In this document: positions 1 through 8,777 of the stretch, piece by piece
Layout: every line of letters begins with the position of its first letter
How positions within the stretch are numbered: the first letter of the stretch is position 1
Source: Merdimonas faecigallinarum
GTDB taxonomy: Bacteria > Bacillota > Clostridia > Lachnospirales > Lachnospiraceae
Direction of reading: 5' to 3'
DNA: 64,000 bases
Assembly (NCBI GenBank): GCA_019119285.1
Contig: DWXJ01000094.1
Location: 11,677 to 75,676 of the forward strand
Notes under the pieces: model-generated
Databases searched by the model: none
Seen by the model: the letters and a program-made list of their open reading frames with translations, nothing else
What the model was told of the DNA's origin: nothing
Translations under genes and position numbers: made by a program

Positions 1-1
1 T

Positions 2-1210
2 CGTAAATTAAAGTTCAGCGTGCTTCTGCAGACTCTGCTGGTTACGGCCCTTACCGTGCTGGTGGGCGGTTTTCTGCTGAATTACGTGATCGACGGAATT
101 TACAACGACAGCTTTGCCAGGATCTTCGTAGATATCCTGATGGATTTCCACGTAGAGGAAGAGACGGCCATAGACTGGTACTGGAAACTGATCGGCGACA
201 ATAAGACTTTTTATATGATCGTCGGGTTTCTTCTGCTGTTTGCCGCGTTCTTCTATATTGCGCTGTCCAAAATGACCAGATACGTAGACCAGATTGGAGA
301 CGGTATTGAAAATATCGTCTCTGATTCTAATGAGCCCATTCATCTGATCACAGAGCTTAAGCCGATCGAGATCCGGCTTAATGAGATCAAGGCAACTATC
401 CGGCGCCAGGAGCTGGAAGCTGCGGAAGGGGAGAAGAAGAAGAACGATCTGGTCATTTTTCTTGCCCATGACCTGAAGACGCCCCTGACCTCCATTGTGG
501 CGTATTTAAGTATGCTGGAGAGCCATCCGGAGATGCCGGAAGAAGAGAGGGCCAAATACACCCACATTGCTCTGGAAAAGTCTCTGCGGCTTGGCGAACT
601 GATCAATGAATTTTTTGATATTACCAGATATAATCTGCAGCAGATCGAACTGGAACCTATCGAGATCAATCTGTCCTTTATGCTGGAACAGCTGGCGGAC
701 GAGCTCTACGGCGTTCTTCAGGAGAAGCGTCTTTCCTGCCGGGTAAATGTAGAAGAAAACCTGGTGGTCTATGGGGATCCGGACAAGCTGGCCCGGGTGT
801 TTGACAATATCCTGAGAAATGCCATTGCCTATTGCTATGAGGATACTTCGATCGAGATCGAAGCCCAGGAGACCGGTGGAAAGGTAGAGATCACATTTAC
901 CAACCGGGGCGACCGGATCCCGGGAGATATGCTGCAGACGATTTTTGAGAAATTTTACCGGGTAGACGGTTCCCGGTCCAGCGGGACCGGCGGGGCAGGG
1001 CTCGGGCTTGCCATTGCCAAGGAGATCGTAGAGCTCCACGGCGGAAGGATCCTGGCAAAAAGCGATGACCTGCGGACGCAGTTTATCGTCACTCTGCCGA
1101 CAAAGAACCAGGAAGAAGAAGGAGTAACAGATGAAGTTCATACACATCGCAGACGTGCATTTGGGGGCAAGTCCGAACGCAGGAAGCGCCTGCAGCAAAA
1201 AGAGAAGTAG
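2..1210 (+). CDS. Sensor histidine kinase, VanS-like (5' end cut by window)
   Basis: Membrane sensor kinase of a two-component system. The reading frame is open to the window edge, so the true start lies upstream; the GTG at 20 is only an internal candidate. Visible parts: a membrane segment at the N-terminus (LLQTLLVTALTVLVGG), a short extracytoplasmic loop, a second membrane segment (FYMIVGFLLLFAAFF), a HAMP-like linker, the phosphoacceptor box AHDLKTPLTS near residue 150, then an ATPase domain with an N box (DNILRNAIAYC) and a glycine box (GTGGAGLGLAIAKEI). The AHDLKTPLTS form resembles VanS-type kinases; the partner response regulator would be expected upstream. The ligand cannot be told. 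After the usual end of the ATPase domain (FIVTLP) comes a basic tail of about 36 residues that overlaps the next gene by 80 bp, which is unusual. Confidence 0.9.
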   Translation, partial: RKLKFSVLLQTLLVTALTVLVGGFLLNYVIDGIYNDSFARIFVDILMDFHVEEETAIDWYWKLIGDNKTFYMIVGFLLLFAAFFYIALSKMTRYVDQIGDGIENIVSDSNEPIHLITELKPIEIRLNEIKATIRRQELEAAEGEKKKNDLVIFLAHDLKTPLTSIVAYLSMLESHPEMPEEERAKYTHIALEKSLRLGELINEFFDITRYNLQQIELEPIEINLSFMLEQLADELYGVLQEKRLSCRVNVEENLVVYGDPDKLARVFDNILRNAIAYCYEDTSIEIEAQETGGKVEITFTNRGDRIPGDMLQTIFEKFYRVDGSRSSGTGGAGLGLAIAKEIVELHGGRILAKSDDLRTQFIVTLPTKNQEEEGVTDEVHTHRRRAFGGKSERRKRLQQKEK

Positions 1211-2186
1211 AGAGCTCTGGGAAACATTTGCCGGGGTGATCCGCACCTGTGAGCAGGAAGGAACCGATCTTCTGCTGATCGCCGGAGACCTTTTCCACAG
1301 ACAGCCGCTCCGGCGGGAGTTAAAAGAAGTGGACGGGATGTTTGCGTCGCTTTCCAGGACGCGGGTGGTTCTGATCGCGGGAAACCATGATTACATCCGC
1401 AGGGATTCTTATTACCGCACGTTTCCGTGGAGCGAAAATGTGACCATGCTCCGGGAGGAGCATCTGGAGAAAGTGGAGTTTCCGGACCTGTCCCTTGCGG
1501 TGTACGGGCTCAGTTATCATTCCAGGGAGATCCGGGAACCGCTATACGAAGAAGAGCGGCCTTCGGGATGCCAGAAGTATGAGATCCTGCTGGCTCACGG
1601 AGGAGATGAAAATCACATTCCCATCCATAAGAAAGAATTGTCTGCCATGGGATATGATTACGTGGCGCTGGGACACATCCACAAGCCCCAGGCGCTGGAA
1701 GAAAACCGGATGGTCTATGCGGGAGCGCTGGAACCTACCGATACGGGAGATCTTGGCCCTCATGGCTATGTGGCCGGAGAACTGACAGAAGAGGGCTGCC
1801 GGACCCGATTTGTGCCTGTGGCTCTGCGGGAATACCGGGAGCTTTCGGTCCAGGCGGATCCTGCCATGACCGGATATCAGGTAAAAGAGAAGATCCGGGA
1901 AGCGATAGAGGAAGGCGGCACGGAACACATGTATCTGGTACAGATTGCCGGATACCGGGATCCGGAGATCCGTTTTGATCTCAGCGGCATGGACGTCTAT
2001 GGAAATATTGTGGAGATTGCCGATGAGACCCGGCCTTCCTACGCGTTTGAACGGCTTCTGGAGCAGAACAGGGAGAATTTCCTCGGAAGCTACATAGAGA
2101 GTTTTCTGGGAGCAGAGGAAGACAGCGCTGAGTATCAGGCCCTCTGCGAGGGCGTATGCGCATTGATGGAGACGAGGGCGGACTAG
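1131..2186 (+). CDS. DNA repair exonuclease, SbcD/YhaO-like metallophosphoesterase
   Basis: Calcineurin-like nuclease of the Mre11/SbcD/YhaO family, expected to process DNA ends together with an SMC-like ATPase. The metal-binding motifs occur in order: HIADVHLG near residue 5, AGDLFHRQ near 47, AGNHDY near 80 and ALGHIHKP near 180. At 351 residues it is close to the usual length for YhaO-type proteins. The ATG is preceded by a strong purine-rich site (gaagaaggag) that lies inside the tail of the preceding kinase gene. The next gene is the matching ATPase, starting 26 bp after this stop, so the two probably form an operon and a complex. The assignment rests on motifs and on the gene pair. Confidence 0.88.
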   Translation: MKFIHIADVHLGASPNAGSACSKKRSRELWETFAGVIRTCEQEGTDLLLIAGDLFHRQPLRRELKEVDGMFASLSRTRVVLIAGNHDYIRRDSYYRTFPWSENVTMLREEHLEKVEFPDLSLAVYGLSYHSREIREPLYEEERPSGCQKYEILLAHGGDENHIPIHKKELSAMGYDYVALGHIHKPQALEENRMVYAGALEPTDTGDLGPHGYVAGELTEEGCRTRFVPVALREYRELSVQADPAMTGYQVKEKIREAIEEGGTEHMYLVQIAGYRDPEIRFDLSGMDVYGNIVEIADETRPSYAFERLLEQNRENFLGSYIESFLGAEEDSAEYQALCEGVCALMETRAD

Positions 2187-2212
2187 AGAGAAACGAGCGC
2201 AAGAGGATAAAG

Positions 2213-3775
2213 ATGAAGATTCTAGGATTATTACTGCAGCATTTTGGAAAATTTCAGAATCGTAAGATCCGGTTGGAAGACGGGATCAATGTCATATATG
2301 GAGAAAATGAGTCTGGAAAGTCCACGATCCATGCCTTTATTAAAGGGATGTTGTTCGGGATCGAGAGGGGACGGGGACGGGCGTCGCTTCATGACACCTA
2401 CAGTATTTACGAACCGTGGGAAGGGCCTGGCCAGTACAAAGGGGTCCTGCGATTTGAGAGTGGAGGAAAGGTTTTCCGGATCGACAGAAATTTTGAGCGG
2501 CAGCAGAAAAAAGCGGAGCTGATCTGTGAAGATGACGGGGAGGAACTGAGTATTGCAGAGGGGGATCTGGACCTTTTGCTTGGCGGATTAACCCCGGCGG
2601 GCTATGATAATACCATTTCCATAGGACAGCTAAAGGCAAGGCCGGACCAGTCGCTTGCGGCGGCCCTGAAAGAATATGCGACCAGCTGTTATGCCTCGGG
2701 AAATGGAGACCTTCGGCCGGAACAGGCGATCCGCTATCTTCAGGAGCAGAAAAAAGCGGTGGAAAAAGAGATGCGGGAAGCGCTTTATGAAAAGCAGAGA
2801 GAGCGGGAATCCGTGGAGCAGGAAGCTTCGTACATCTGGAGAGAAATCCACCGGCTGACAGAAGAAGAACAGACGCTGGAAGACAGGCTTTCCCAGGCGG
2901 AAAGAAAGGAACCCGGCCCGGAAGAACACAAGCGCCTGGTGGATGAGATCCGGCCTGCGAAGTGGAGGATCCATCCGGTGGAGATCCTGATCTTTGCGGC
3001 TGCTATTATCGCTGCATTTTTCCTGTTCCCCCGTCCCATCAACTATCTGATCGTGATCGTCATCTTTCTTGCCTGCAGCGTGTATGTATGGAACCGGTTG
3101 AAGGTGGGGAAAAGAAAGAACCAGTCTTTGACGGAGGAGTTTCCGGAGGAACTTCTTTTGGAAGAGGAGATGTCTGAGGAAAGACTTCGCTGGGAACTGG
3201 AGCGGATCGGCCGGGAGAAGAAGGATAAGCAGATCCAGTATGACAACCTGCAGGAGCAGCTTGCGGAAATGCAGACGTCAGGAAAGGCGGAGCGGGCGCT
3301 GGAGAAGAGGAATCAGGCGCTGCAGACGGCGATCCTCAGAATGAATGAATTGTCGGAAGTGTTCCGGAAGCGGCTGGAACAACGCTTAAATGAAGAGGCT
3401 TCGAAGATCGTATGCCAGATCACGGGAGGCGCATATACGAAGATCCGGGTGGAGGAAGGCCTTCATATGGTTCTTTTAAAAGAAGGAGATGAGACGTCGC
3501 CCGGGCTTCGGCGGATCCCCATGGAGCAGGTGAGCTGCGGAACCGTGGAGCAGATCTGTTTTGCCCTTCGTATGGCGGCGGCCGGGATCCTGCAGGAAGA
3601 AGAGCAGCCGGTGATCCTGGACGATGCGTTCGGGAATTATGATGAGGAACGGCTGAAGCATACTCTTAAGTGGCTGGCCGCCCAGAAGAAACAGGTGCTG
3701 ATCTTTACCTGCCAGAAGAGGGAGATCCGGCTTCTCCAGGAACTTGGGATCCCCTGTAATGTGGTGGAGATATGA
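2213..3775 (+). CDS. SMC/Rad50-like ATPase, YhaN-type
   Basis: AAA/ABC-type ATPase expected to act with the preceding SbcD/YhaO nuclease in DNA end repair. The start is set at the ATG following aagaggataaag, giving MKILGLLLQHFGKFQ; an upstream in-frame ATG at 2156 lies within the nuclease gene and lacks a ribosome site. Walker A is GENESGKST near residue 32, an ABC-signature-like stretch is VSCGTVEQICFALRMA, and Walker B is PVILDDAFGNYDEER near the C-terminus. The middle is a coiled coil interrupted by a hydrophobic double segment (FAAAIIAAFFLF and INYLIVIVIFLACSVYVW), suggesting membrane attachment as in YhaN. At 520 residues it is much shorter than the long YhaN of Bacillus. Confidence 0.82.
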   Translation: MKILGLLLQHFGKFQNRKIRLEDGINVIYGENESGKSTIHAFIKGMLFGIERGRGRASLHDTYSIYEPWEGPGQYKGVLRFESGGKVFRIDRNFERQQKKAELICEDDGEELSIAEGDLDLLLGGLTPAGYDNTISIGQLKARPDQSLAAALKEYATSCYASGNGDLRPEQAIRYLQEQKKAVEKEMREALYEKQRERESVEQEASYIWREIHRLTEEEQTLEDRLSQAERKEPGPEEHKRLVDEIRPAKWRIHPVEILIFAAAIIAAFFLFPRPINYLIVIVIFLACSVYVWNRLKVGKRKNQSLTEEFPEELLLEEEMSEERLRWELERIGREKKDKQIQYDNLQEQLAEMQTSGKAERALEKRNQALQTAILRMNELSEVFRKRLEQRLNEEASKIVCQITGGAYTKIRVEEGLHMVLLKEGDETSPGLRRIPMEQVSCGTVEQICFALRMAAAGILQEEEQPVILDDAFGNYDEERLKHTLKWLAAQKKQVLIFTCQKREIRLLQELGIPCNVVEI

Positions 3776-3805
3776 TGGTTTGAACAGAAATACGGATTAG
3801 AAAAA

Positions 3806-3851
3806 GGGGCGCGGCGCCTGCCGGAAAAAAATCCGGCAGGTACCGCGCCCC
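3806..3851 (-). terminator. Long hairpin between convergent genes, terminator of the prs operon
   Basis: A GC-rich inverted repeat with 19-nt arms (ggggcgcggcgcctgccgg and its near complement) around a short A-rich loop. Read on the minus strand it is followed by TTTTT, the pattern of an intrinsic terminator for the PRPP synthetase operon. On the plus strand only a weak ttctt follows, so it may also stop transcription from the YhaN-like gene less efficiently. Confidence 0.8.
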
Positions 3852-3879
3852 TTCTTAAGCGCCTGAGTGAGAAGAGGCT

Positions 3880-5064
3880 TTATACTTCCTCTCCCCGGTT
3901 ATATCTGGCAACAGCTTCCTGGATCCGTTCGCTCGGGGTCAGGATGCTGCTGATGGAACCATCGTGATTCAGGGTATCGATCATCAGCGCGATGTATTTA
4001 CTCATATCACAGTTGATATAGTAAGGACGGGAGAGAAGCTCCGGCGTCTGATAGATCAGGTTGGTGGTCAGGATCGCGTCCAGGATGCCCTCTTCGTAAG
4101 CTTTGTCAAACTTCTCCATTCCATTGGTGAAAAGACCGAAGGTGGCTGCCGCGAAGATCCGTTTTGCGTGGCGTTTTTTCAGCTGGCGGGCAACGTCCAG
4201 GATACTGTCTCCGGAGGAGATCATGTCGTCCAGGATGATCACGTCTTTGCCTTCTACGGATGAACCCAGGAATTCATGGGCCACGATGGGGTTGCGCCCG
4301 TCAACGACACGGGTGTAGTCCCGGCGTTTATAGAACATGCCCATATCCAGGTTTAACACGTTGGCCAGGTAGACCGCGCGTTCGGTAGCGCCCTCATCCG
4401 GGCTGATGGCCATCATGTGCTCGCTGTCGATCTTCAGATCGTCGAACCGGCGTAACAGTCCCTTTACAAACTGATAGGTGGGACGCACGGTCTCGAATCC
4501 ATTCAGCGGGATTGCGTTCTGGACACGGGGATCATGCGCGTCAAAGGTGATGATATTGTCTACGCCCATGCGGACCAGTTCCTGCAGGGCAAGAGCACAG
4601 TCCAGGGATTCCCGGCTGGTTCTGCGGTGCTGGCGGCTTTCATACAGGAAAGGCATGATCACGTTGATCCGTCTGCCCTTTCCGCCTACAGCGGCAATGA
4701 CACGTTTCAGATTCTGATAGTGGTCGTCGGGAGACATGTGGTTGATGTGTCCCGTCAGAGAATAGGTCAGGCTGTAATTGCAGACATCTACCATAATATA
4801 AATGTCCATTCCGCGGACAGATTCCTTGATAATTCCCTTGGCTTCCCCAGAGCCGAAACGGGGAACATTTGCGTTTACCAGATAGGTATCGCGTTCATAT
4901 CCGCTGAAAGCCACATCATTTTTGTGGATATGTCCGTCCTCTCTTCTCCATTTCACGAGATAGTCGTTGACCTTTGCTCCCATTTCCTCGCAGCCTTCCA
5001 GCGCGATGAGCCCCAGCGCTCCAATGGGAATGTTGTCCAGATTTCGATCAGTGCGTCGCAGCAT
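3880..5064 (-). CDS. prs: Ribose-phosphate pyrophosphokinase (PRPP synthetase)
   Basis: Makes 5-phosphoribosyl 1-diphosphate from ribose 5-phosphate and ATP for nucleotide, His, Trp and NAD synthesis. The PRPP-binding loop is visible as DVIILDDMISSGDS, and a metal/ATP region as TFDAHDPRVQNAIP. At 394 residues it is longer than classical Prs of about 315 residues; the extra sequence is mainly N-terminal and within the ATP-binding half, as seen in a clostridial variant of the enzyme. The gene overlaps the end of the helicase-loader gene upstream by 17 bp, so translation is probably coupled. It is the last gene of a minus-strand operon closed by the hairpin just downstream. Confidence 0.87.
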   Translation of the reverse strand: MLRRTDRNLDNIPIGALGLIALEGCEEMGAKVNDYLVKWRREDGHIHKNDVAFSGYERDTYLVNANVPRFGSGEAKGIIKESVRGMDIYIMVDVCNYSLTYSLTGHINHMSPDDHYQNLKRVIAAVGGKGRRINVIMPFLYESRQHRRTSRESLDCALALQELVRMGVDNIITFDAHDPRVQNAIPLNGFETVRPTYQFVKGLLRRFDDLKIDSEHMMAISPDEGATERAVYLANVLNLDMGMFYKRRDYTRVVDGRNPIVAHEFLGSSVEGKDVIILDDMISSGDSILDVARQLKKRHAKRIFAAATFGLFTNGMEKFDKAYEEGILDAILTTNLIYQTPELLSRPYYINCDMSKYIALMIDTLNHDGSISSILTPSERIQEAVARYNRGEEV

Positions 5065-6064
5065 CCTTAGTACCTCCCAGGTTTAATAATTTTTTTTGGA
5101 TACGGATATCGTCTCCCGTCAGCCGCAGAAGTGTGTAACTGCTGCTGATGCGGGAAAAGGTTCGTTCTGAATAGATGGCTTTAATATCCTCCAGTGCAAG
5201 ATTGGTGGATATAATGGTTGATTTTTTTCTTAAAATACGTTCGTTCAGGCAGATAAAGAGCTGGGAAACCGTAAAGGAGTTGGAAAGTTCCGTTCCCAGA
5301 TCGTCGATGATGAGAAGATCGCAGTCATAGATGTGATCCAGACTCTCCTCTTCTGCACCCGAGTGCCTGCCGAATACACACTTTGCAAATATATCAAATA
5401 ATCCGGCCGCTGTAAAGTATATGACGGAAAAACCTGCATCCATCAGTTCTTTGGCGATGCAGTGGGACAGGAAAGTCTTTCCCACGCCGGTATCCCCGTA
5501 CAGCAGGATGTTCTGAAACTGGCCGGAAAAATGATCGGTAAAATCATGGCACACTTTTAAGGCCGTCTGTACAGCTTCCTTTGCAGACCGCCCGGTGACA
5601 GGGTCTATATGATTTGCGGAATAATAGTCCAGGGAAAAGGTAGAAAAATTTTCTTTCTCCAGGATTTCCTGAAGATTGGACTGCTGATATAAAAGATCTG
5701 TCTCGGCTTTTTTAAAGCAGTGGCATTTTTCCGTGCCGATATAGCCGGTGTCGCGGCAGTCCGGGCAGCTGTAGGAGCGTTCCAGATAGTCTGCGGGAAG
5801 ACCGCCTTCTGCCAGGAGACGCTTCTTTTGTTCGATCAGCCGGCCCAGTTCTTCTCTGAGAGAAGACAGGGCGTTTTCGTCGCCCTCCAGCAGCCGTTTT
5901 GCCTTTTCTATGCCAAGAGATGAGATAGACTGATCCACTTGTTCCAGAGCAGGGATCAGAGCGTAGGCCTTCCGGTAATGTTCCCGGAGGCGGTGCTCAT
6001 CTTCAATCTGTCTTTGTTCATAAATACGCATGATCTGGTCGTACTGCGAATTGGTTAAAGCCAT
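5048..6064 (-). CDS. Replicative helicase loader ATPase (DnaC/DnaI-like)
   Basis: AAA+ ATPase that loads the replicative helicase during initiation or restart. Order of parts: an N-terminal helical region, a zinc-ribbon-like cysteine cluster (CPDCRDTGYIGTEKCHC near residue 100), Walker A GDTGVGKTFL near 190, Walker B LLIIDDLGTEL near 250, and sensor residues near STNL. At 338 residues it matches clostridial DnaC-like proteins. It lies between the DnaD-like gene (21 bp gap) and prs (17 bp overlap), and the DnaD-DnaC pairing is typical of Clostridia. I leave the symbol blank because dnaC and dnaI are used inconsistently in Firmicutes. Confidence 0.87.
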   Translation of the reverse strand: MALTNSQYDQIMRIYEQRQIEDEHRLREHYRKAYALIPALEQVDQSISSLGIEKAKRLLEGDENALSSLREELGRLIEQKKRLLAEGGLPADYLERSYSCPDCRDTGYIGTEKCHCFKKAETDLLYQQSNLQEILEKENFSTFSLDYYSANHIDPVTGRSAKEAVQTALKVCHDFTDHFSGQFQNILLYGDTGVGKTFLSHCIAKELMDAGFSVIYFTAAGLFDIFAKCVFGRHSGAEEESLDHIYDCDLLIIDDLGTELSNSFTVSQLFICLNERILRKKSTIISTNLALEDIKAIYSERTFSRISSSYTLLRLTGDDIRIQKKLLNLGGTKDAATH

Positions 6065-6084
6065 ATGAAAAATGCTCTCCTTTA

Positions 6085-7059
6085 TTATTGCTGGATCAGT
6101 TTGCGCTCCAGATCGTCCATGTTGTAGGAGCGCCCTTCAAAATTGTTGAATTTATTGGATCGGATAGTCTTTTTCTCGCGGGAAGCCGTCCTTTGTTCCT
6201 TTGCCTTCTGGAAATCAGCGTCCACCGCTTCGATATCTTTCAAATGCCGGACATTTTTGGAACGCCAGTTTTTCAAAATAGAGTCTGTATATTCAAAGTT
6301 GGGCTGATGGATCGCATTCATGGTGCGCTCGCAGGCCTCCAGGATAATATCCAGAGAGAACCCGTATTCCTCATGCCATTTCCGTATGTAGGCGATCTCC
6401 GAGGACGCAGGTGAGCGTCCGCCAATGCCGTAGGCTTTGAGTACGGAGTAATAATTCTTGTGGTACTGGAGGGTATTGGCCTTTGCTTCCTCCACAGTCC
6501 GGATGTTCTGGGAATCCCAGGACAGGGCGACGGCCCGGATATAGTGCATGCTTTTGTGGCCGTTTTCCACGCAGTATTCGATCAGGTACTCGATCAGATC
6601 CGCGGACATGGAAAGCGAATCAAAAAAGTAAATGATGGTATCAATATCAGAGGAAGACAAGGTCTTTCCCAGGTATTGTTCTGCCACAAACAAAAGCTCC
6701 TTAAATTCTTTGTCGTTTCTTAATGGTGTCCGGCCGGCAAAGTCTTCCGCGTGATCCGGGGAAGAAGTGCCGCGGGCAGGAGCTTTGGCTTCCGCAGTGT
6801 CGCCATAGTCCGTGTAATCCAGGATGCCCTGCTTTTTCCAGTACCTAAGCGCACGGAGAACATCTTTTTCTGTACATTCCAGGATGTCCGCCATCTCCGG
6901 GATGGACAGCATGCCGGAAGAATCTCCCAGGTGGCGCAGGACAAGAAGATATACCTTTACATATTCCCCATTTGCCTGGGCCATGTAACGGTCGATAAAT
7001 TCATTTTCCAGCACAGTGATATTATCCTGCGCGCAATTTCTGAGAGTTAACTTCGTCAT
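6085..7059 (-). CDS. DnaD-domain replication initiation protein
   Basis: Primosome protein of the DnaD/DnaB family that helps remodel DNA and recruit the helicase loader. An N-terminal winged-helix region (about residues 1-100, including SGMLSIPEMADILECTEKDV) is followed by a variable linker and a C-terminal DnaD-type domain with the motif region YIRKWHEEYGFSLDIILEAC and a conserved tail containing NWRSKNV. I place the start at the ATG giving MTKLTLRN; a TTG eight codons upstream overlaps the likely ribosome-binding sequence ggaaggag. The helicase loader follows after about 20 bp. A minus-strand promoter and three DnaA-box-like 9-mers lie just upstream of the gene. Confidence 0.85.
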   Translation of the reverse strand: MTKLTLRNCAQDNITVLENEFIDRYMAQANGEYVKVYLLVLRHLGDSSGMLSIPEMADILECTEKDVLRALRYWKKQGILDYTDYGDTAEAKAPARGTSSPDHAEDFAGRTPLRNDKEFKELLFVAEQYLGKTLSSSDIDTIIYFFDSLSMSADLIEYLIEYCVENGHKSMHYIRAVALSWDSQNIRTVEEAKANTLQYHKNYYSVLKAYGIGGRSPASSEIAYIRKWHEEYGFSLDIILEACERTMNAIHQPNFEYTDSILKNWRSKNVRHLKDIEAVDADFQKAKEQRTASREKKTIRSNKFNNFEGRSYNMDDLERKLIQQ

Positions 7060-7097
7060 GATCTTCTCAAATGCTCCTTCCAAATCTTGTGCTGTTT

Positions 7098-7126
7098 ATT
7101 ATAGCACCGGACAGGGGCCGGATAAA
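7098..7126 (-). promoter_or_regulatory. Promoter of the dnaD-dnaC-prs operon
   Basis: On the minus strand TTTATC is separated by 17 nt from TATAAT, and the -10 is preceded by TGC (an extended -10). Transcription would begin about 30 nt before the DnaD-like start codon. Confidence 0.6.
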
Positions 7127-7155
7127 GAAATTTCTGACGCAAAAAACAAGTTTTT

Positions 7156-7187
7156 TGTGGATAAAATCCTGTGGAAAATGTGGATAA
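7156..7187. promoter_or_regulatory. Cluster of three DnaA-box-like 9-mers
   Basis: TGTGGATAA at 7156-7164 and 7179-7187 are perfect complements of the DnaA box TTATCCACA, and TGTGGAAAA at 7170-7178 differs by one base. They lie between murC and the promoter of the replication operon. Binding by DnaA is an inference. Confidence 0.45.
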
Positions 7188-8567
7188 CTAGTCCTTTAAC
7201 AGCGCTTCCCCAATGTTTACAACGTCTCCCGCTCCCATAGTTATCAACAGGTCGCCTTTCTGGCAGTGTTCTCTGCAGTAATTTTCGATTTCAGCAAAGG
7301 AAGGGAAGTAGCAGGCGTCGCAGCCTTTTTCCTTCAGTGCATTTCCGATGTCTTCGGAGGAAATCCCCAGAGTGTCGGTCTCGCGGGCCGCGTAAATGTC
7401 CGCCAGAACGATGTGGTCCGCCAGAGAAAGGGCGGATACAAAGTCCGGGAACAAAGCTTTGGTCCGGGTATACGTATGGGGCTGGAATACACACCAGATC
7501 TCCCGGTGCGGATAGTGGGCGGCCGCCTCTAAGGCCGCGCGGATCTCCGTGGGATGGTGGGCGTAGTCGTCAATGACGGTGATGCCGTCAAACTCACCCT
7601 TGTATTCAAACCGCCGGTTTGTACCGGTAAATTCTTTCAGTCCTTTTTTAATGGATTCCACAGGCACGCCCAGGATGTCGCAGGCGGCAATGGCGGCCAG
7701 CGCGTTAGACACATTGTGGTCTCCGTTGACGGCCAGAGTGATCCGGTCGACAAAGATGCCGGATTTGACCAGGTCAAAGGAAGCGTCTCCCAGCTGGTCG
7801 TGGGCGATATTCGTAGCGCTGTAATCCAGGGAGCTGTCGTTTCCATAACGCACCACGCGGCAGGCAAGGCCGTCTGTAAATGTGTTCAGATCCGGGATCT
7901 CATTGTTGACGATCAAAACGCCGTCTTCCGGAAGAAGCTCGGCAAATTTCCGGAAGGAGTGGCGGATGTCGTCCAGGTCTTTAAAGAAATCCAGATGATC
8001 TGCGTCAATATTTAAGATGATGCCGATTTTCGGGAAAAAGTGCAGGAAGCTGTTGGTATATTCACAGGCTTCGGTTACGAACACGCCGGAATCACCGACC
8101 CGGATATTGCCTCCGATGGCTTTTAAGATGCCGCCCACGGAGATGGTGGGATCCAGATCTGCAGCCAGCAGGATATGGGAAAGCATGGATGTGGTCGTGG
8201 TCTTTCCGTGCGTACCGGAGACTGCGATGGGCATGTCGTAGTTTTTCATCAGCTGGCCCAAGAGCTCCGCACGGCTCAGCATAGGAAGCCCTTTGGAGAC
8301 AGCGGCCTGGTATTCTTCATTGTCCTCGTGGATCGCCGCGGTATAGACAACGACGTCGATGCCGGGGATGATATTGGAAGCCTTTTGTCCGTAAAAGACT
8401 TTCGCGCCCAGGCTTTCCAGCCGGTCGGTCAGGGCGGATTCTTTGCTGTCTGAGCCGGATACGGTAAATCCTTCTTTTAAGAGGATCTCAGCCAGTCCGC
8501 TCATACTGATCCCGCCGATCCCGATGAAATGTATGTGTACAGGTTCACTGAAATTAATCTGATACAT
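7188..8567 (-). CDS. murC: UDP-N-acetylmuramate--L-alanine ligase
   Basis: Cytoplasmic ATP-dependent ligase that adds L-alanine to UDP-MurNAc, the first amino acid of the peptidoglycan stem. The N-terminal Rossmann motif GIGGISMSGLAEIL is near residue 16, the ATP loop SGTHGKTTTTSM near 110, and the C-terminal ligase motif DDYAHHPTEI near 340. Length 459 residues, normal for MurC. It is preceded by its own promoter on the minus strand and lies 104 bp ahead of the separate promoter for the DnaD-like operon, so it may be a single-gene unit with readthrough into the replication genes. Confidence 0.95.
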   Translation of the reverse strand: MYQINFSEPVHIHFIGIGGISMSGLAEILLKEGFTVSGSDSKESALTDRLESLGAKVFYGQKASNIIPGIDVVVYTAAIHEDNEEYQAAVSKGLPMLSRAELLGQLMKNYDMPIAVSGTHGKTTTTSMLSHILLAADLDPTISVGGILKAIGGNIRVGDSGVFVTEACEYTNSFLHFFPKIGIILNIDADHLDFFKDLDDIRHSFRKFAELLPEDGVLIVNNEIPDLNTFTDGLACRVVRYGNDSSLDYSATNIAHDQLGDASFDLVKSGIFVDRITLAVNGDHNVSNALAAIAACDILGVPVESIKKGLKEFTGTNRRFEYKGEFDGITVIDDYAHHPTEIRAALEAAAHYPHREIWCVFQPHTYTRTKALFPDFVSALSLADHIVLADIYAARETDTLGISSEDIGNALKEKGCDACYFPSFAEIENYCREHCQKGDLLITMGAGDVVNIGEALLKD

Positions 8568-8621
8568 AAGCGTTCATACCTTTCCGAATTCATTGTCATA
8601 AAATTACATTCCCTCCATATT

Positions 8622-8650
8622 ATTATATACAGATATGGAAAAAAAACCAA
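8622..8650 (-). promoter_or_regulatory. Promoter of murC
   Basis: Minus-strand TTGGTT, 17-nt spacer, TATAAT. Transcription would start about 45-50 nt ahead of the murC start codon. Confidence 0.6.
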
Positions 8651-8715
8651 GCTGTAAGTTTTTGTGATATTTTCATAAAAAGGCAAGAAAAAACAGATTT
8701 TATTTGTAAATATTG

Positions 8716-8744
8716 TTCACGAATATATATTTGTATGCTATAAT
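8716..8744 (+). promoter_or_regulatory. Promoter of glgCD
   Basis: TTCACG, 17-nt spacer, TATAAT with an upstream TGC forming an extended -10. It lies about 35 bp before the glgC start, back to back with the murC promoter. Confidence 0.65.
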
Positions 8745-8777
8745 AGGAGCAATAACTTACTAAAAAGGGGTGATGAC

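Noticed and set aside
506..1246. Long antisense reading frames opposite the sensor kinase and many other genes
   Set aside because: They mirror strongly coding plus-strand genes with recognised motifs, and show no domains or ribosome sites of their own.
3806..3851. GC-rich palindrome considered as a repeat-family member
   Set aside because: The sequence is unrelated to the GGGGACGGGGG core and it ends in T residues on the minus strand, so a terminator explains it.
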